The notes under the pieces were generated by a model, which saw only the letters and a program-made list of their open reading frames with translations, was not told where the DNA came from and searched no databases. Positions 12,421 to 22,691 of a stretch of DNA of 64,000 nucleotides are shown one piece after another (positions within the stretch are counted from its first letter, which is position 1; the number at the start of each line of letters is the position of its first letter). The position numbers and the translations under genes were made by a program. This DNA is from Closterium sp. NIES-65 (Eukaryota > Streptophyta > Zygnematophyceae > Desmidiales > Closteriaceae). The stretch spans positions 2,404,001-2,468,000 of the forward strand of contig CANXME010002057.1 in assembly GCA_948144175.1 (NCBI GenBank), in the 5' to 3' direction.

Positions 12421-12487
12421 TGCTTCGGGCAGGAGCGACTGGCGCTCCGGTCAGAAAGGAAATTTTCAGTGGTGGGCCCAAGGAAGC

Positions 12488-12516
12488 GTTCCCACTAGGG
12501 AACCTGCTCTATACCA
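12488..12516 (-). promoter_or_regulatory. primer binding site and adjoining hairpin, element C
   Basis: On the minus strand TGGTATAGAGCAGG directly follows the 5' LTR. It resembles the tRNA-iMet-complementary primer site TGGTATCAGAGC of plant copia elements. It is followed by GTTCCC-TAGT-GGGAAC (12488-12503), a 6-bp hairpin shared by the family. Confidence 0.75.
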
Positions 12517-12640
12517 TGTGAAGAATGAGGAATGAATGAACTAGCACAAAGTTGGGTACAAGTAGGAAACCCTAGGAAACTGTACCCCATAGTGTCTACC
12601 CCACTATAGCCTACACAAGCTATATAATATGAGTCTGATA
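12517..12640 (-). repeat. 5' LTR of element C
   Basis: 124 bp. Its first bases on the minus strand are TATC instead of TGTC, so the terminal TG is mutated. Two differences from the 3' LTR. Confidence 0.93.
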
Positions 12641-15179
12641 GCGTGCGGTGTGGGTGTACCCTCTCAAGACGAAGGGGGAGGTGGCAGTGGCTGTTCTCAA
12701 GGAGTGGATGCCGAGAGCTCAAACAGAGAGCGGACATAAGGTGAAGGTGATCCGCACAAACAATGGGGGAGAGTTCATTGGTGCTGATTTTGAGGCGGTG
12801 CTAAAGAAGAAGGGGGTCCAGCATCAGCTCACAGTGCCCTACAACCCTCAGCAGAACGGCGTGGCTGAGCGGTTCAACCGGACCCTGCAAGAAGGTGCTC
12901 GCACTCTCCTTGGGCGTGCAGGGCTGCCGGATCCGTTTTGGGTGACAGCACTGCGGCAGGTCGTTGTTGTGAAGAACCGGGTGCTGGCGACTGTGGGGGA
13001 CAAGCAGTGGGTCCCCTACACCAAGTGGTTTGGGAGTGCACCAGCAGTCAACATGCTGAGAGCCTTCGGTTGCATGGTGGTGTTTCATGTGCCTAAGGAG
13101 AAGAGGGGAAAACTGGAAGCTTCTGGGAGATGGGGTGTGCACTTGGGGCTTGCTAAGGATCACAAGGGCTGGCTGATTTGGGACTTGACCAGCGAGCAGC
13201 TGACTGTGTCAAGGGATGTGAAGTTCCTCGAGTCCTTATACTACAAGGAGTGGAAGCAGCAGCAGCAGAAGCTTCCTACTACACCGCTGATCATTGAGGC
13301 CGATGAGGTGCAGCGGCCTTCGAGACAAGTGCAGGTCACTGTCCTAGAGGAGGAGATCTCTGGGGTGACTGAGGATGGGGGAGAACCTGAGGTGGAGGAG
13401 CAACAGCAGCAGCAGCAGCAGCAAGGTGCTCCACAAGGTGCCGCACGTCTGGCTGACCGTCCTAGGAGGGATGTGCGCCCTCCTAACCGGCTGACCTATC
13501 CAAGCTTTGGCAAGCCAAATGTGGTAAGGGCTGGGAGTGTGGCTGAGCAGTGTGATGAGGATGAGATAGCACACTGCTACTGGGCAGCCGTCCCTGAGCC
13601 CAAGACGCTAGCTGAGGCATTGAGTGGGCCGGATGCTGAAAAATGGAAGCAGAGTGTGAAGGAGGAGTATGACTCTCTGCTGGAGAATGAGACGTGGGAG
13701 CTGTGTGAGCTGCCACCTGGGAAGAAGGCCATTTCTTCCAAGCTGATTTTCAAGCACAAGTACGGACCTGATGGGGAGCTGACCCGCTACAAGTCAAGGC
13801 TTGTGGCTAAGGGGTTTTAGCAGACAAAGGGGAAGGATTATGACGAGATCTTTGCTCCTGTGGGGAAAGGCACAACATTGAAAGTGTCACTGGCAATGGC
13901 AGCAAACCGTGGATGGCGGGTGAAGCAGATGGACATCACCACCGCCTTCCTCAATGGGATCATACTGGAGGAGCTGTACATGTTACAGCCTGAGGGTTTG
14001 GATGATGGGAGCAGCAGGGTGTGCAGGCTGAAGAAGGCCATCTATGGCCTGAAGCAGGCTCCTCGTGCATGGTACCACAAGCTAGAGGACACACTGCTGG
14101 CTTAGGGGTTTAAGAAGAGTGAGTGTGACCACAGCCTCTTCCTGCTACAAGAGAAGGAGCAGTTTCTCATGCTCCTGGTGTATGTGGACAACATCCTGCT
14201 CTTCTCTGAGTCGTCTGCAATGATTGAGCGTGTGGAGGAGATGCTGGAGATGCAGTTCAAGTGTTCCAAGATGGGAGATGTGAAGTACTACCTTGGGATG
14301 CATGTGGAGAGGGACCTTGACAAGGGAGTGTTGAGGTTGCACCAGAGGAAGTACTGTGAGGGGCTGGCCGAGAAGTATGGGCTGCAAGATGGAGGAAAGC
14401 CAGCCACCCCACTGCCTTCGGGGTTCACTGTCGAGCTCTGTGCTGATGAGGAGGTGGTGGGTGAGAGTGACAAGAAACTTTTTCATTCCATGGTTGGGGC
14501 ACTCAACTATGCGGCTAACCACACACGGCATGACATTGCCTTTGCAACATCCAGGCTTGCAAGTGTGGTTGCACGCCCCAGTCATGAGCAGATGGAAGTG
14601 GCCAATAGGTTGGTCCGCTATGTGAGCGCTATGGCATCAATGGGTTTGGAGTACAGTGCTGTGAGACAGAGGCTGCAGAGGGGTGCAGCTGATTTGAGCA
14701 AGGGGGGGATGCTCTTGACTTGCTACACTGACGCTAGCTTCAACTCTGTGAAGGCGGATGGCACCAGCATTGGAGGCTATGTGTGCCTGTTTGGAGGTGG
14801 TGCAGTGAGCTGGCATAGCAAGAAGCAGAACGAGGTGGGGCAGTCCTCGTGTGAGACAGAGTACATGGCCCTGCATCATGGGGCAAAGGAGGTGGTGTGG
14901 CTGAGGCGTTTGTTGGAGGAGATCGGAGTGTGCCAGAGGGAGCCGACTGTGATTTTCTGTGACAATGAGTCGGCGCTGAAGCTAGCGAAGAATGCTTGTC
15001 TTCATGGGCTGACCAAACACATCAGGCCTAAGTGGCACTGGGTGAGGAGGCTCCTGGACAAGGAGGTGCGGCTGGAGATTGTGAAGACCCATCAGCAGGC
15101 GGCTGACATTCTCACCAAGCGCCTGGCTGAATCTGAGCATTGGAAGGGCATGAAGCTTGCTGGGATGAGTATGCATTGA
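12641..15179 (+). pseudogene. pol: copia integrase, RT and RNase H of element B
   Basis: Continues B after element C. Integrase core: RTNNGGEFIG (second catalytic Asp is Asn here), QQNGVAERFNRT (catalytic Glu present). Then a CAG-encoded poly-Gln run (about 13399-13422), and RT starting WKQSVKEEYDSLLENETWEL. Stops lie in frame at 13818-13820 and 14103-14105. The RT active site reads VYVDNILL, so the second Asp of YVDD is Asn. RNase H follows (CYTDASF, CETEYMALHHGAKE, FCDNESALKLAKN, THQQAADILTKRLAE) to a TGA at 15177-15179. Reverse transcriptase copies element RNA in the particle. This copy lacks key acidic residues and is dead. Confidence 0.9.
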
Positions 15180-15221
15180 GGGTGCATGCTTGAGCTATGG
15201 CATGTGGGATGATGGTTGGCA

Positions 15222-15236
15222 GCCAGAGGGAGAGTT
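15222..15236 (+). promoter_or_regulatory. polypurine tract of element B
   Basis: AGCCAGAGGGAGAGTT-like purine-rich run immediately before the 3' LTR. This is the usual primer for plus-strand DNA synthesis. Confidence 0.75.
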
Positions 15237-16505
<1,269 letters not shown>

Positions 16506-17071
16506 CGACAGCGACGTGATGGAAGTGCCGATCGCGAAGTCTGAGCTGCGACGCACAGGTCGAGCTCGACGGCCACCGGACCGGCTGAGCTTCCACACTT
16601 GCCTACCGCTAGCTGCCTTCACCACGGTGTTCGACGCGGTCGATGACGACCTGTTGTACGACGACGTCGAGGAGGATGAAGACGTGTCGGAGCTCGACCC
16701 TGACGTGCATGCCGACCCCGAACACCGCTGGGACATCGCCACGATGACGGTGAAGGAGGCGCTGTCGAGCTGGAAGCGCGAGGCGGTGAAGGCCGCCTTG
16801 GAAGAAGAGATCCGCAGCCTCATCAGTATGGGGACTTGGGAGCTGGTCGAACGCCCACGTGGGGTGAACATTATGAAGAACCGGTGGGTGCTGACGACCA
16901 AGTACCGCATCGACGACACCGTTGAGCGCGAGAAGGTGAGGCTGGCCGTGAAGGGCTTCACGCAGGTGTACGGCGCCGACTATGACGAGGCGTACTCGCT
17001 GGTGAGCAGCTACGTCATGCTGAGGATCTTCCTTAGCATCGTCGCTATCCTCGACCTCAACCTGATGCAGC
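16506..17071 (+). pseudogene. pol: reverse-transcriptase fragment of element A (original right flank of B)
   Basis: Begins with the right copy of B's target duplication (CGACA) and continues A's linker and RT N-terminus: RARRPPDRLSFHTCL, MTVKEALSSW, WELVERP, LAVKGFTQVYGADYDEAYSLVSSYV, ILDLNLMQL. It then breaks off before the YVDD catalytic region. The rest of RT and all RNase H of A are missing here, so a deletion joins RT to the 3' non-coding end. Confidence 0.88.
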
Positions 17072-17279
17072 TTTCAACATGTGCTCTGTCGCCATCGGCC
17101 AAGTTCGTCTGGCCGACGTTGGCGACGGCGACGATGAGGTGCAGTAGTAGGTGCCGTGCCCTTCTGCACGGCTGGTGGGGTGACGGCGTGCTGTGTGTGG
17201 GGTGCACGGCGAGGATGAGTTTTCTCCGTGGAGTACTATCGTGTGGGCTGGAGGCCCAAGCGTGAGCGCGGCAGGGGAG
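17072..17279 (+). other. 3' non-coding remnant of element A
   Basis: No domain recognised. It ends in GGCAGGGGAG, a candidate polypurine tract directly before TGTTAAC, the suggested start of A's 3' LTR. Confidence 0.4.
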
Positions 17280-18549
17280 TGTTAACAAGAATGGAGTGTT
17301 GGCCCCGCCCTCACTTGAGAAACGCTGACAAGTTGGTCGGATGTACGGGAGTAACAGCCAACCGTTTACAGTGGGAGAGCTGCTCGACAGGCATCGTTGA
17401 GCTTCAGGGGACCGTTGTGGTGCTGCTGTCGACCAGAGAGCTCGACAGCTGTAACTGACTGGTTTGGGCGACGGGTGGGCCGTCGACCAGGAGGGGCAGT
17501 TCAAGTGGGAGGCCTCCGTCGACCTGCAGCTCGACCGGGAGGTTTCTCTTGACCTGCAGCTTGACCAGGGGGTTCCCGTCGACCTGCAGCTCGACAGGGA
17601 GCAGTATGTCGACCTGGAGTTCGACCGGGAGGTCGACGGAGCAGTCCGTCGACGTGACAAGTGAGCAGCAGTCGACGAGGGGAGCTCAGTGACAACCGCT
17701 GATGGTCGACCAGAAGCAGTGGTGGTCGACCGGAAGCACCTGGTGGTTGACCAGGTCGACCGGGTTACCTGCTCGACGAGTTCTGCGGTGGCACGCAAAC
17801 GCCGTCGAGGTTGCGATTGTCAACGGGAGTTGCGTGTTGGCCCCGTCCTCGCTAGGGCGGAGCCGACTTCGTGGGCGGGTGTGAGGGGAGTAGCCGACCT
17901 GCAGCAGTGGGCAAGCTGGTTGACGGGGAGGTCGACCTGCACGGAGACCACTGTACGGACGTCGACTTCAGGGAGGTCAACTTGGGGAGTCGACCTGTGG
18001 TGACGTCAACTTGGGGAAGCCGACTTCGGTGGTCGGCTGACGGATTGCTGGTCGACCTGGTGGTTGGTCGACCAGGCCTGCCGCACGACCTGCTGGTGGT
18101 CGACCTGACCTGGTGGTCGACCTGACCTGGTGGTCGACGAAGGAGGGGCCGACGTCGACCTCGACTCAGAACGCTGACAGCTGGGCGTCGAGTAGCTGGG
18201 CGTCAACTTCGTGACGCCGACTACGGGTAGCCGACTTGGGTGATTGGCCGACAACTGCGCTGGTCGACATGAAGCTGGTCGACCAGGACTACTAGTCGAC
18301 GTGGAGCCGGTCCACCAGAAGGGACATCGACCTGGAGTTGCTCGACCAGAGGCGTGGTCGACTTGGTGAGGTCGACTTGGAGGTGGTCGTCGACTTGGGA
18401 GGTCGACGGGCACGTACGGGAGCAGCTAGTCGACGTGGTTGCCCGGTCGACTAGGTTACCTGGGTGACGAGGTTCTGCGGAGAAGTGCAACGGCCGACCA
18501 GGCGAAGTTGGCGAGCTCGACCTCGGTGGTGGTATCCCGAGGTCGACAT
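17280..18549 (+). repeat. 3' LTR of element A, first part (GTCGAC-rich)
   Basis: Starts TGTTAAC after a purine run (start inferred). Shares stretches with the reverse complement of about 46060-46680 (the LTR of H), which supports LTR identity. By eye about 29 GTCGAC hexamers lie between 17480 and 18545, mostly as GGTCGACC. Interrupted at 18549 by element G and resumed at 25885. Confidence 0.7.
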
Positions 18550-18677
18550 TGTCAGATTTCTATGACATAGTTTCTGTAGGCTATAGTGGGGTAGCACATA
18601 TGGGGTACAGGGTTTCTAGGGTTGTATTTGTACCCAATCTTCCATAGTCATTCTCATTCCTGCTTACTCATTTCACA
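18550..18677 (+). repeat. 5' LTR of element G
   Basis: 128 bp, TGTCAGATTTC...CATTTCACA. Contains the family core TGTAGGCTATAGTGGGGTAG. Confidence 0.96.
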
Positions 18678-18705
18678 TGGTATAGAGCTAGGTCCCTCCA
18701 GGACC
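18678..18705 (+). promoter_or_regulatory. primer binding site and hairpin, element G
   Basis: TGGTATAGAGCTAGG directly after the LTR (tRNA-iMet-type primer site). It is followed by GGTCC-CTCCA-GGACC (18691-18705), a hairpin that differs from the sister copies by a paired (compensatory) change, then a T-run and GGGCCCACC. Confidence 0.75.
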
Positions 18706-18774
18706 GAAATTTTTTTTGGGCCCACCGAAGCGCGCCCCCGAGGCGCGATTTTTTTAGCGACCCCTCGAGTCGCC

Positions 18775-19525
18775 CTCTCCCCTGCGGCCTCGCCGCCCAC
18801 TCTGTCGCGGCCCCGCCCTGCTCCTTACGCGGCCCCGCCGCCTGCTCCTTACGCGGCCCCGCGCCGGCCCCTTACGCGGCCCTTACGCGGCCCTTACGCG
18901 GCCACGCCGCCGGCTCCTTACGCGGCCCCTTACGCGGCCCTTACGCGGCCCTTACGCGGCCACGCCGCCAGCTCCTACGCGGCCCCGCGCCGGCTCCTTA
19001 CGCGGCCCGTCCCCGGCCCCTACGCGGCTCCGCGCCGGCTCCTACGCGGCTCTTACGCGGCCCCGCGCCGGCCCCCCCCCTTACGCGGCCCTGACGCGGC
19101 CACGCCGCCGGCTCCTGCGCGGCCCCGCGCCGGCTCTCACGCGGCTCCGCAGCTGGCTCCTACTCGGCCCCGCAGCCGGCCCCTTAAGCGGCCCCACCGC
19201 CGGCCTCCTACTCGGCCCTGCCCCGGCTCCTATCACGGCCCCGCCCCGGCTCCTTCGCGGCCCTGCCCCGGCTCCTACGCGGCCCTACCGCCGGCCCTGA
19301 CGCGGCCCCGCCCCGTCTCACTTCTACGCGACCCGAGCCGCCTGTCGCCGAGCAGACCCGGGACCCGAGCCGCCCTGCAGCCGAGCCGCCCGGGAGCCGA
19401 GCCGCCCTGCACCCGAGCCGCCCTGCAGCCGAGCCGCCCGGGAGCCGAGCCGCCCTGCACCCGAGCCGCCCTGCCGTCGAGCCGCCCGGGAGCCGATCCG
19501 CTGTACACCCGAGCCGCCCGGTCGC
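18775..19525 (+). repeat. GC-rich repeat leader of element G
   Basis: Two successive arrays. The first is made of CCTTACGCGGCCCCGCGCCGG-like units (to about 19300). The second is of GAGCCGCCCTGCACCC-like units (about 19365-19520). It lies between primer site and gag. A Pro/Ala/Arg-rich frame is open through it by composition only. Confidence 0.85.
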
Positions 19526-19634
19526 CGTTCTGCTTTTCTGTCGAGCTGCGCGACCTGCCCTGCCTGGTGAGCACAGTCCCACTGTCACTGCGTGCTCTCC
19601 CCCCTACTGCTTGCACTGCTTCACAGTCGTCGTC

Positions 19635-22600
19635 ATGGCTACCCCTAGTGTCCTAGCTTTTGACGCTGAGGGTCGCGCCATTGATTTTGAGGTCTGGCTA
19701 GACGACCTGCAGCTGTTCTTACAGTGCGACAGGGCTGATGACCTTTCTCTCTTTGACCTCACCTCTGGCGCCTCTCCTGCTCCTGCTGCTGATGCTGATC
19801 CCGCTGTCCGCTCTAAGTGGGCCACCCGCGATGCTGCTGCACGTCTTGCTGTGCGTCGCCACCTCCCTACCTCTGAGCGTGCGCACTTTAGTCAGTACAA
19901 GAGTGCTCAGACCTTGTACGACGCTGTAGTTGCGCGCTACTCCTCCCCTGCCACTGCTGCACTGAGCCGTCTCATGCTTCCCTACCTCTTTCCTGACCTC
20001 TCTGCCTTTCCCACTGTCGCTGACCTCATTACGCACCTCCGCACTAGTGACACTCGCTACCGCGCCGCCCTTCCTGCTGAGTTCTGCGCTAGGAACCCCC
20101 CTCCCATGTACATCGCTCTCTACTATGTAGTCGCGCGCCTCCCTGACTCTCTTCGCGTCGTCAGGGACCACTTTCTCGCAGTCTGTCCCACCACTCTCAC
20201 AGTCGACCTCCTCGAGAAGGCCCTCCTTGCAGCGGAGAAGAGCATAGTCGCTGTAGGTGCTTCTCGTGGTGACCCTCGCACCCCCATCTTTGAGGGGTGC
20301 TCTCCTTCCCCCTTGCTGCCCTCTGTTGCCTCTGCTGCTGCTGCCGACCTGCTTGGTCTTGAGTCGGTCGGGGCGGCGTCTGCCCCTAGTGGGAGACGTC
20401 GCTCCAGCAAGGGCAAGGGAGGCAAGGGCGCGGGTGGAGCTGGGGGGGGCGGTGGCGGTGGCGGCGGTGGCGGCGGAGGGAGTGGGGGTGGCGGCGGGAC
20501 TAGTGGCGGGGGTGGTGGTGGTGGTGGTGGTGGCAGCAGCGGCGGAGACGGTGGTGGTGGTGCCAGCGGTGGTGGTGGAGGCAGCGGCGGAGGTGGAGGC
20601 GGCGGAGGTGGAGGCGGTGGAGGCGGCAGCGGCGGAGGCAGTAGTGGTGGAGGAGGTGGAGCTGGTCGGGGTGGTACCCAGCAGCATAGCGGCGGTGGTG
20701 GTGGCCAGCGCTCGCACCGGCAGCAGCAGCAGCGCTCACGGGACATCCCTTCGCCTCAGCAGCTTCGTGAGTGGTACGCTGGGCGTCAGAGGGGTGGGGG
20801 TACTGGTCCCTGCACCTACGTTCTTCGTTCCGGCGACCGCGCGGGTGAGCAGTGTGGGGGTGCCCACGCCACCCAGCGCTGCTTTGGCCGCCTGACGGAC
20901 GCTTGGCGTCAGCAGTTCCCTGGGGCTAGTGAGATCCCTCGCTGGGATGAGCTTCTCAGGGCTGGTGTAGCGATCTTTGATCTTGATTTTGATGCTATCC
21001 TTACTGCTATGTATGTTGTGGATTATAGTGAGGAGAATGAGGGTTACCGGTGTTTCCAGCCCGACCCGGGCATTGGTACTGCTGCGCTAGGTACTTGTGA
21101 GGCTGCTGCTCTAGGTGCCAGTGCGTCTGCGCTCTCAGGTACTGGTGAGACTGCGTTCTCAGGTACTGAGTCGTCCTCGTCCTCCCTCACTTTCACACTT
21201 GACTCCGGAGCTTCTCGCTCCTTCTTTCGAGACCGCACTACCCTTTCGCCGCTCGCCAGGCCGGTTGCGGTCTCCCTTGCTGACCCCTCTGGGGGTCCTG
21301 TCCTGTCTCACTTCTCCACTGTCCTCCCGTGTCCGGCTGCCCCTTCGGGCACCCTGTCGGGTCTGTACCTTCCCTCGTTCTCTACGAACTTGGTGAGTGG
21401 AGCGGACCTGCAGGATGGGGGTGTTCACCAGTTCACTCCGGCGCGTCAGCGGGTGACCCACTGCACGGAGGCTCGCACAGGCCGACACCTGGCCACGTTC
21501 TCGCGTCGGACGGGGTCGAGTCTCTACACCCTGACCGTTGAGTCTCCTCCTGTCCCTGCGTCTGGTCAGGTGGCTGCGTCGGGTCAGGTACTTGCTGCTG
21601 CGTCCCGGTCAGGTCCTGAGTCTGCCCCCTGTTCTTGTCGCCTCCTGTCTCACGAGACTCTCCTGTGGCACCACCGTCTTGGCCACCCCTCCTTGCCCCG
21701 TCTTCGGAGCATGGCTTCCCGTGTCCTTGTCTCTGGTCTTCCCCAGTCTCTCCCTCCTCTCCCCTCCGGGCCAGGACCTTCCTGTGTCCCCTGTGTCGAG
21801 GGTCGCCTCCGGGCTACTCCTCACTCCTCCCACTTCCCCCCGACAGAGGCTCCCCTGCAGACGCTTCACATGGATGTGTGGGGCCCAGCCCCCGTCCGTG
21901 GGCAGGGTTACGAGCGCTACTTCCTGTTGGTGGTTGACGACTACTCGCGTTACACCACAGTCCTCCCCTTGCGCAGCAAGGGTGAGGTCACTGAGGTGCT
22001 GATCGACTGGATCCGCGAGGCTCGTCTCCAGCTCAGGAAGAGCTTCGGCTCGGACTTTCCTGTTCTGCGTCTGCACTCTGACAGAGGCGGAGAGTTCTCT
22101 TCTCGCCTTCTGCGAGACTACTGTCGTGCACGGGGGATCCGCCAGACCTTCACGCTTCCGGACTCACCACAGCAAAATGGGATTGCTGAGCGCCGCATTG
22201 GCATGGTCATGGATGTCGCTCGTACGTCCATGATGCATGCGGCTGCCCCCCATTTTTTGTGGCCGTTTGCGGTGAGGTACGCGGCGCATCAGCTCAACCT
22301 TCACCCCCGGGTCTCTCGGCCTACGATGTCCCCAGTCTTGCTGTGGACAGAGAAGGTTGGCGATGCGTCTGTGTTCCGTGTCTGGGGATCTCGGGCGTTT
22401 GTCCGCGACTTGTCTGCGGACAAGCTGTCCCCTCGTGCTGCTCCCTGTGTCTTCCTTGGCTTCCCCACTGACGCCCCAGGGTGGCAGTTTTACCACCCCT
22501 CCTCTCGTCGTGTTCTGTCCTCCCAGGACGTCACGTTCGACGAGTCAGTCCCCTTCTACCGTCTCTTCCCCTACCGCACTCCTTCCCTCCCCCCTCCCCC

Positions 22601-22691
22601 GGACTTCCTTGTGCCGGTTCCCCCCCTCGGTAGACCCCCTCCCCCCTCAGGTTCCTGCCCCCTCAGGTGTGTCCCAGGTAGACGCCGTTGA
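19635..22691 (+). CDS. gag-pol: copia gag-protease-integrase, element G
   Basis: Start chosen at ATG 19635 (MATPSVLAFDAEGRA), shared by all sister copies. An upstream in-frame ATG at 19611 is not conserved. Gag core about residues 1-230; Gly/Ser tract about 265-350; C-x13-C-x3-H-x4-C motif at 20811-20882; protease LDSGAS at 21198-21215; pre-integrase zinc finger WHHRLGHPSLPRL...CVPC (about 21666-21795); integrase HMDVWG (Asp about 21872), HSDRGGEF (Asp 22080) and NGIAERR (Glu 22188), giving D-x35-E spacing. The true frame is lost near 22625 in a C-rich run, where the sister copies stay in frame. The last about 22 codons are therefore out-of-frame. Gag forms particles, protease cuts the polyprotein, and integrase joins cDNA to the genome. 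Confidence 0.92.
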   Translation: MATPSVLAFDAEGRAIDFEVWLDDLQLFLQCDRADDLSLFDLTSGASPAPAADADPAVRSKWATRDAAARLAVRRHLPTSERAHFSQYKSAQTLYDAVVARYSSPATAALSRLMLPYLFPDLSAFPTVADLITHLRTSDTRYRAALPAEFCARNPPPMYIALYYVVARLPDSLRVVRDHFLAVCPTTLTVDLLEKALLAAEKSIVAVGASRGDPRTPIFEGCSPSPLLPSVASAAAADLLGLESVGAASAPSGRRRSSKGKGGKGAGGAGGGGGGGGGGGGGSGGGGGTSGGGGGGGGGGSSGGDGGGGASGGGGGSGGGGGGGGGGGGGGSGGGSSGGGGGAGRGGTQQHSGGGGGQRSHRQQQQRSRDIPSPQQLREWYAGRQRGGGTGPCTYVLRSGDRAGEQCGGAHATQRCFGRLTDAWRQQFPGASEIPRWDELLRAGVAIFDLDFDAILTAMYVVDYSEENEGYRCFQPDPGIGTAALGTCEAAALGASASALSGTGETAFSGTESSSSSLTFTLDSGASRSFFRDRTTLSPLARPVAVSLADPSGGPVLSHFSTVLPCPAAPSGTLSGLYLPSFSTNLVSGADLQDGGVHQFTPARQRVTHCTEARTGRHLATFSRRTGSSLYTLTVESPPVPASGQVAASGQVLAAASRSGPESAPCSCRLLSHETLLWHHRLGHPSLPRLRSMASRVLVSGLPQSLPPLPSGPGPSCVPCVEGRLRATPHSSHFPPTEAPLQTLHMDVWGPAPVRGQGYERYFLLVVDDYSRYTTVLPLRSKGEVTEVLIDWIREARLQLRKSFGSDFPVLRLHSDRGGEFSSRLLRDYCRARGIRQTFTLPDSPQQNGIAERRIGMVMDVARTSMMHAAAPHFLWPFAVRYAAHQLNLHPRVSRPTMSPVLLWTEKVGDASVFRVWGSRAFVRDLSADKLSPRAAPCVFLGFPTDAPGWQFYHPSSRRVLSSQDVTFDESVPFYRLFPYRTPSLPPPPDFLVPVPPLGRPPPPSGSCPLRCVPGRRR
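20428..20680 (+). repeat. glycine-codon tract in gag, element G
   Basis: GGN-rich run coding an almost pure Gly tract with scattered Ser, between the gag core and the Cys/His motif. Equivalent tracts: 10440-10680 (C, minus), 29570-29820 (D), 52570-52800 (J) and 57345-57545 (K), all differing in length and order. Confidence 0.9.

Larger units (their letters stand above)
5211..12640 (-). mobile_element. Ty1/copia element C (C/D/G/J/K family), minus strand
   Basis: Complete insertion of 7430 bp with 124-bp LTRs at both ends and perfect 5-bp target duplications GCGTG (5206-5210 and 12641-12645). It lies inside the integrase of B. Joining B across one GCGTG restores DDHTRAVWVYPLK in frame. The two LTRs differ at two sites, both transitions. 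Internal order on the minus strand: primer site, GC-rich repeat leader, gag, protease, integrase, repeat linker, RT, RNase H, polypurine hairpin. Confidence 0.95.

Noticed and set aside
18622-19656. Pro/Ala/Arg-rich open frame in the G leader
   Set aside because: Follows GC-rich repeats that differ in every copy. No conserved start or protein; gag has its own conserved ATG at 19635.
19719-20746. Long antisense frames over gag Gly tract (also in C, D, J and K)
   Set aside because: GGN codons read antisense give Pro/Ala/Thr-rich frames without stops. Their presence in all copies follows from composition, and there is no other support.
22600-22640. Programmed frameshift in element G
   Set aside because: The sister copies C, D and J read through this site in a single frame, so a point indel or homopolymer error is more likely.
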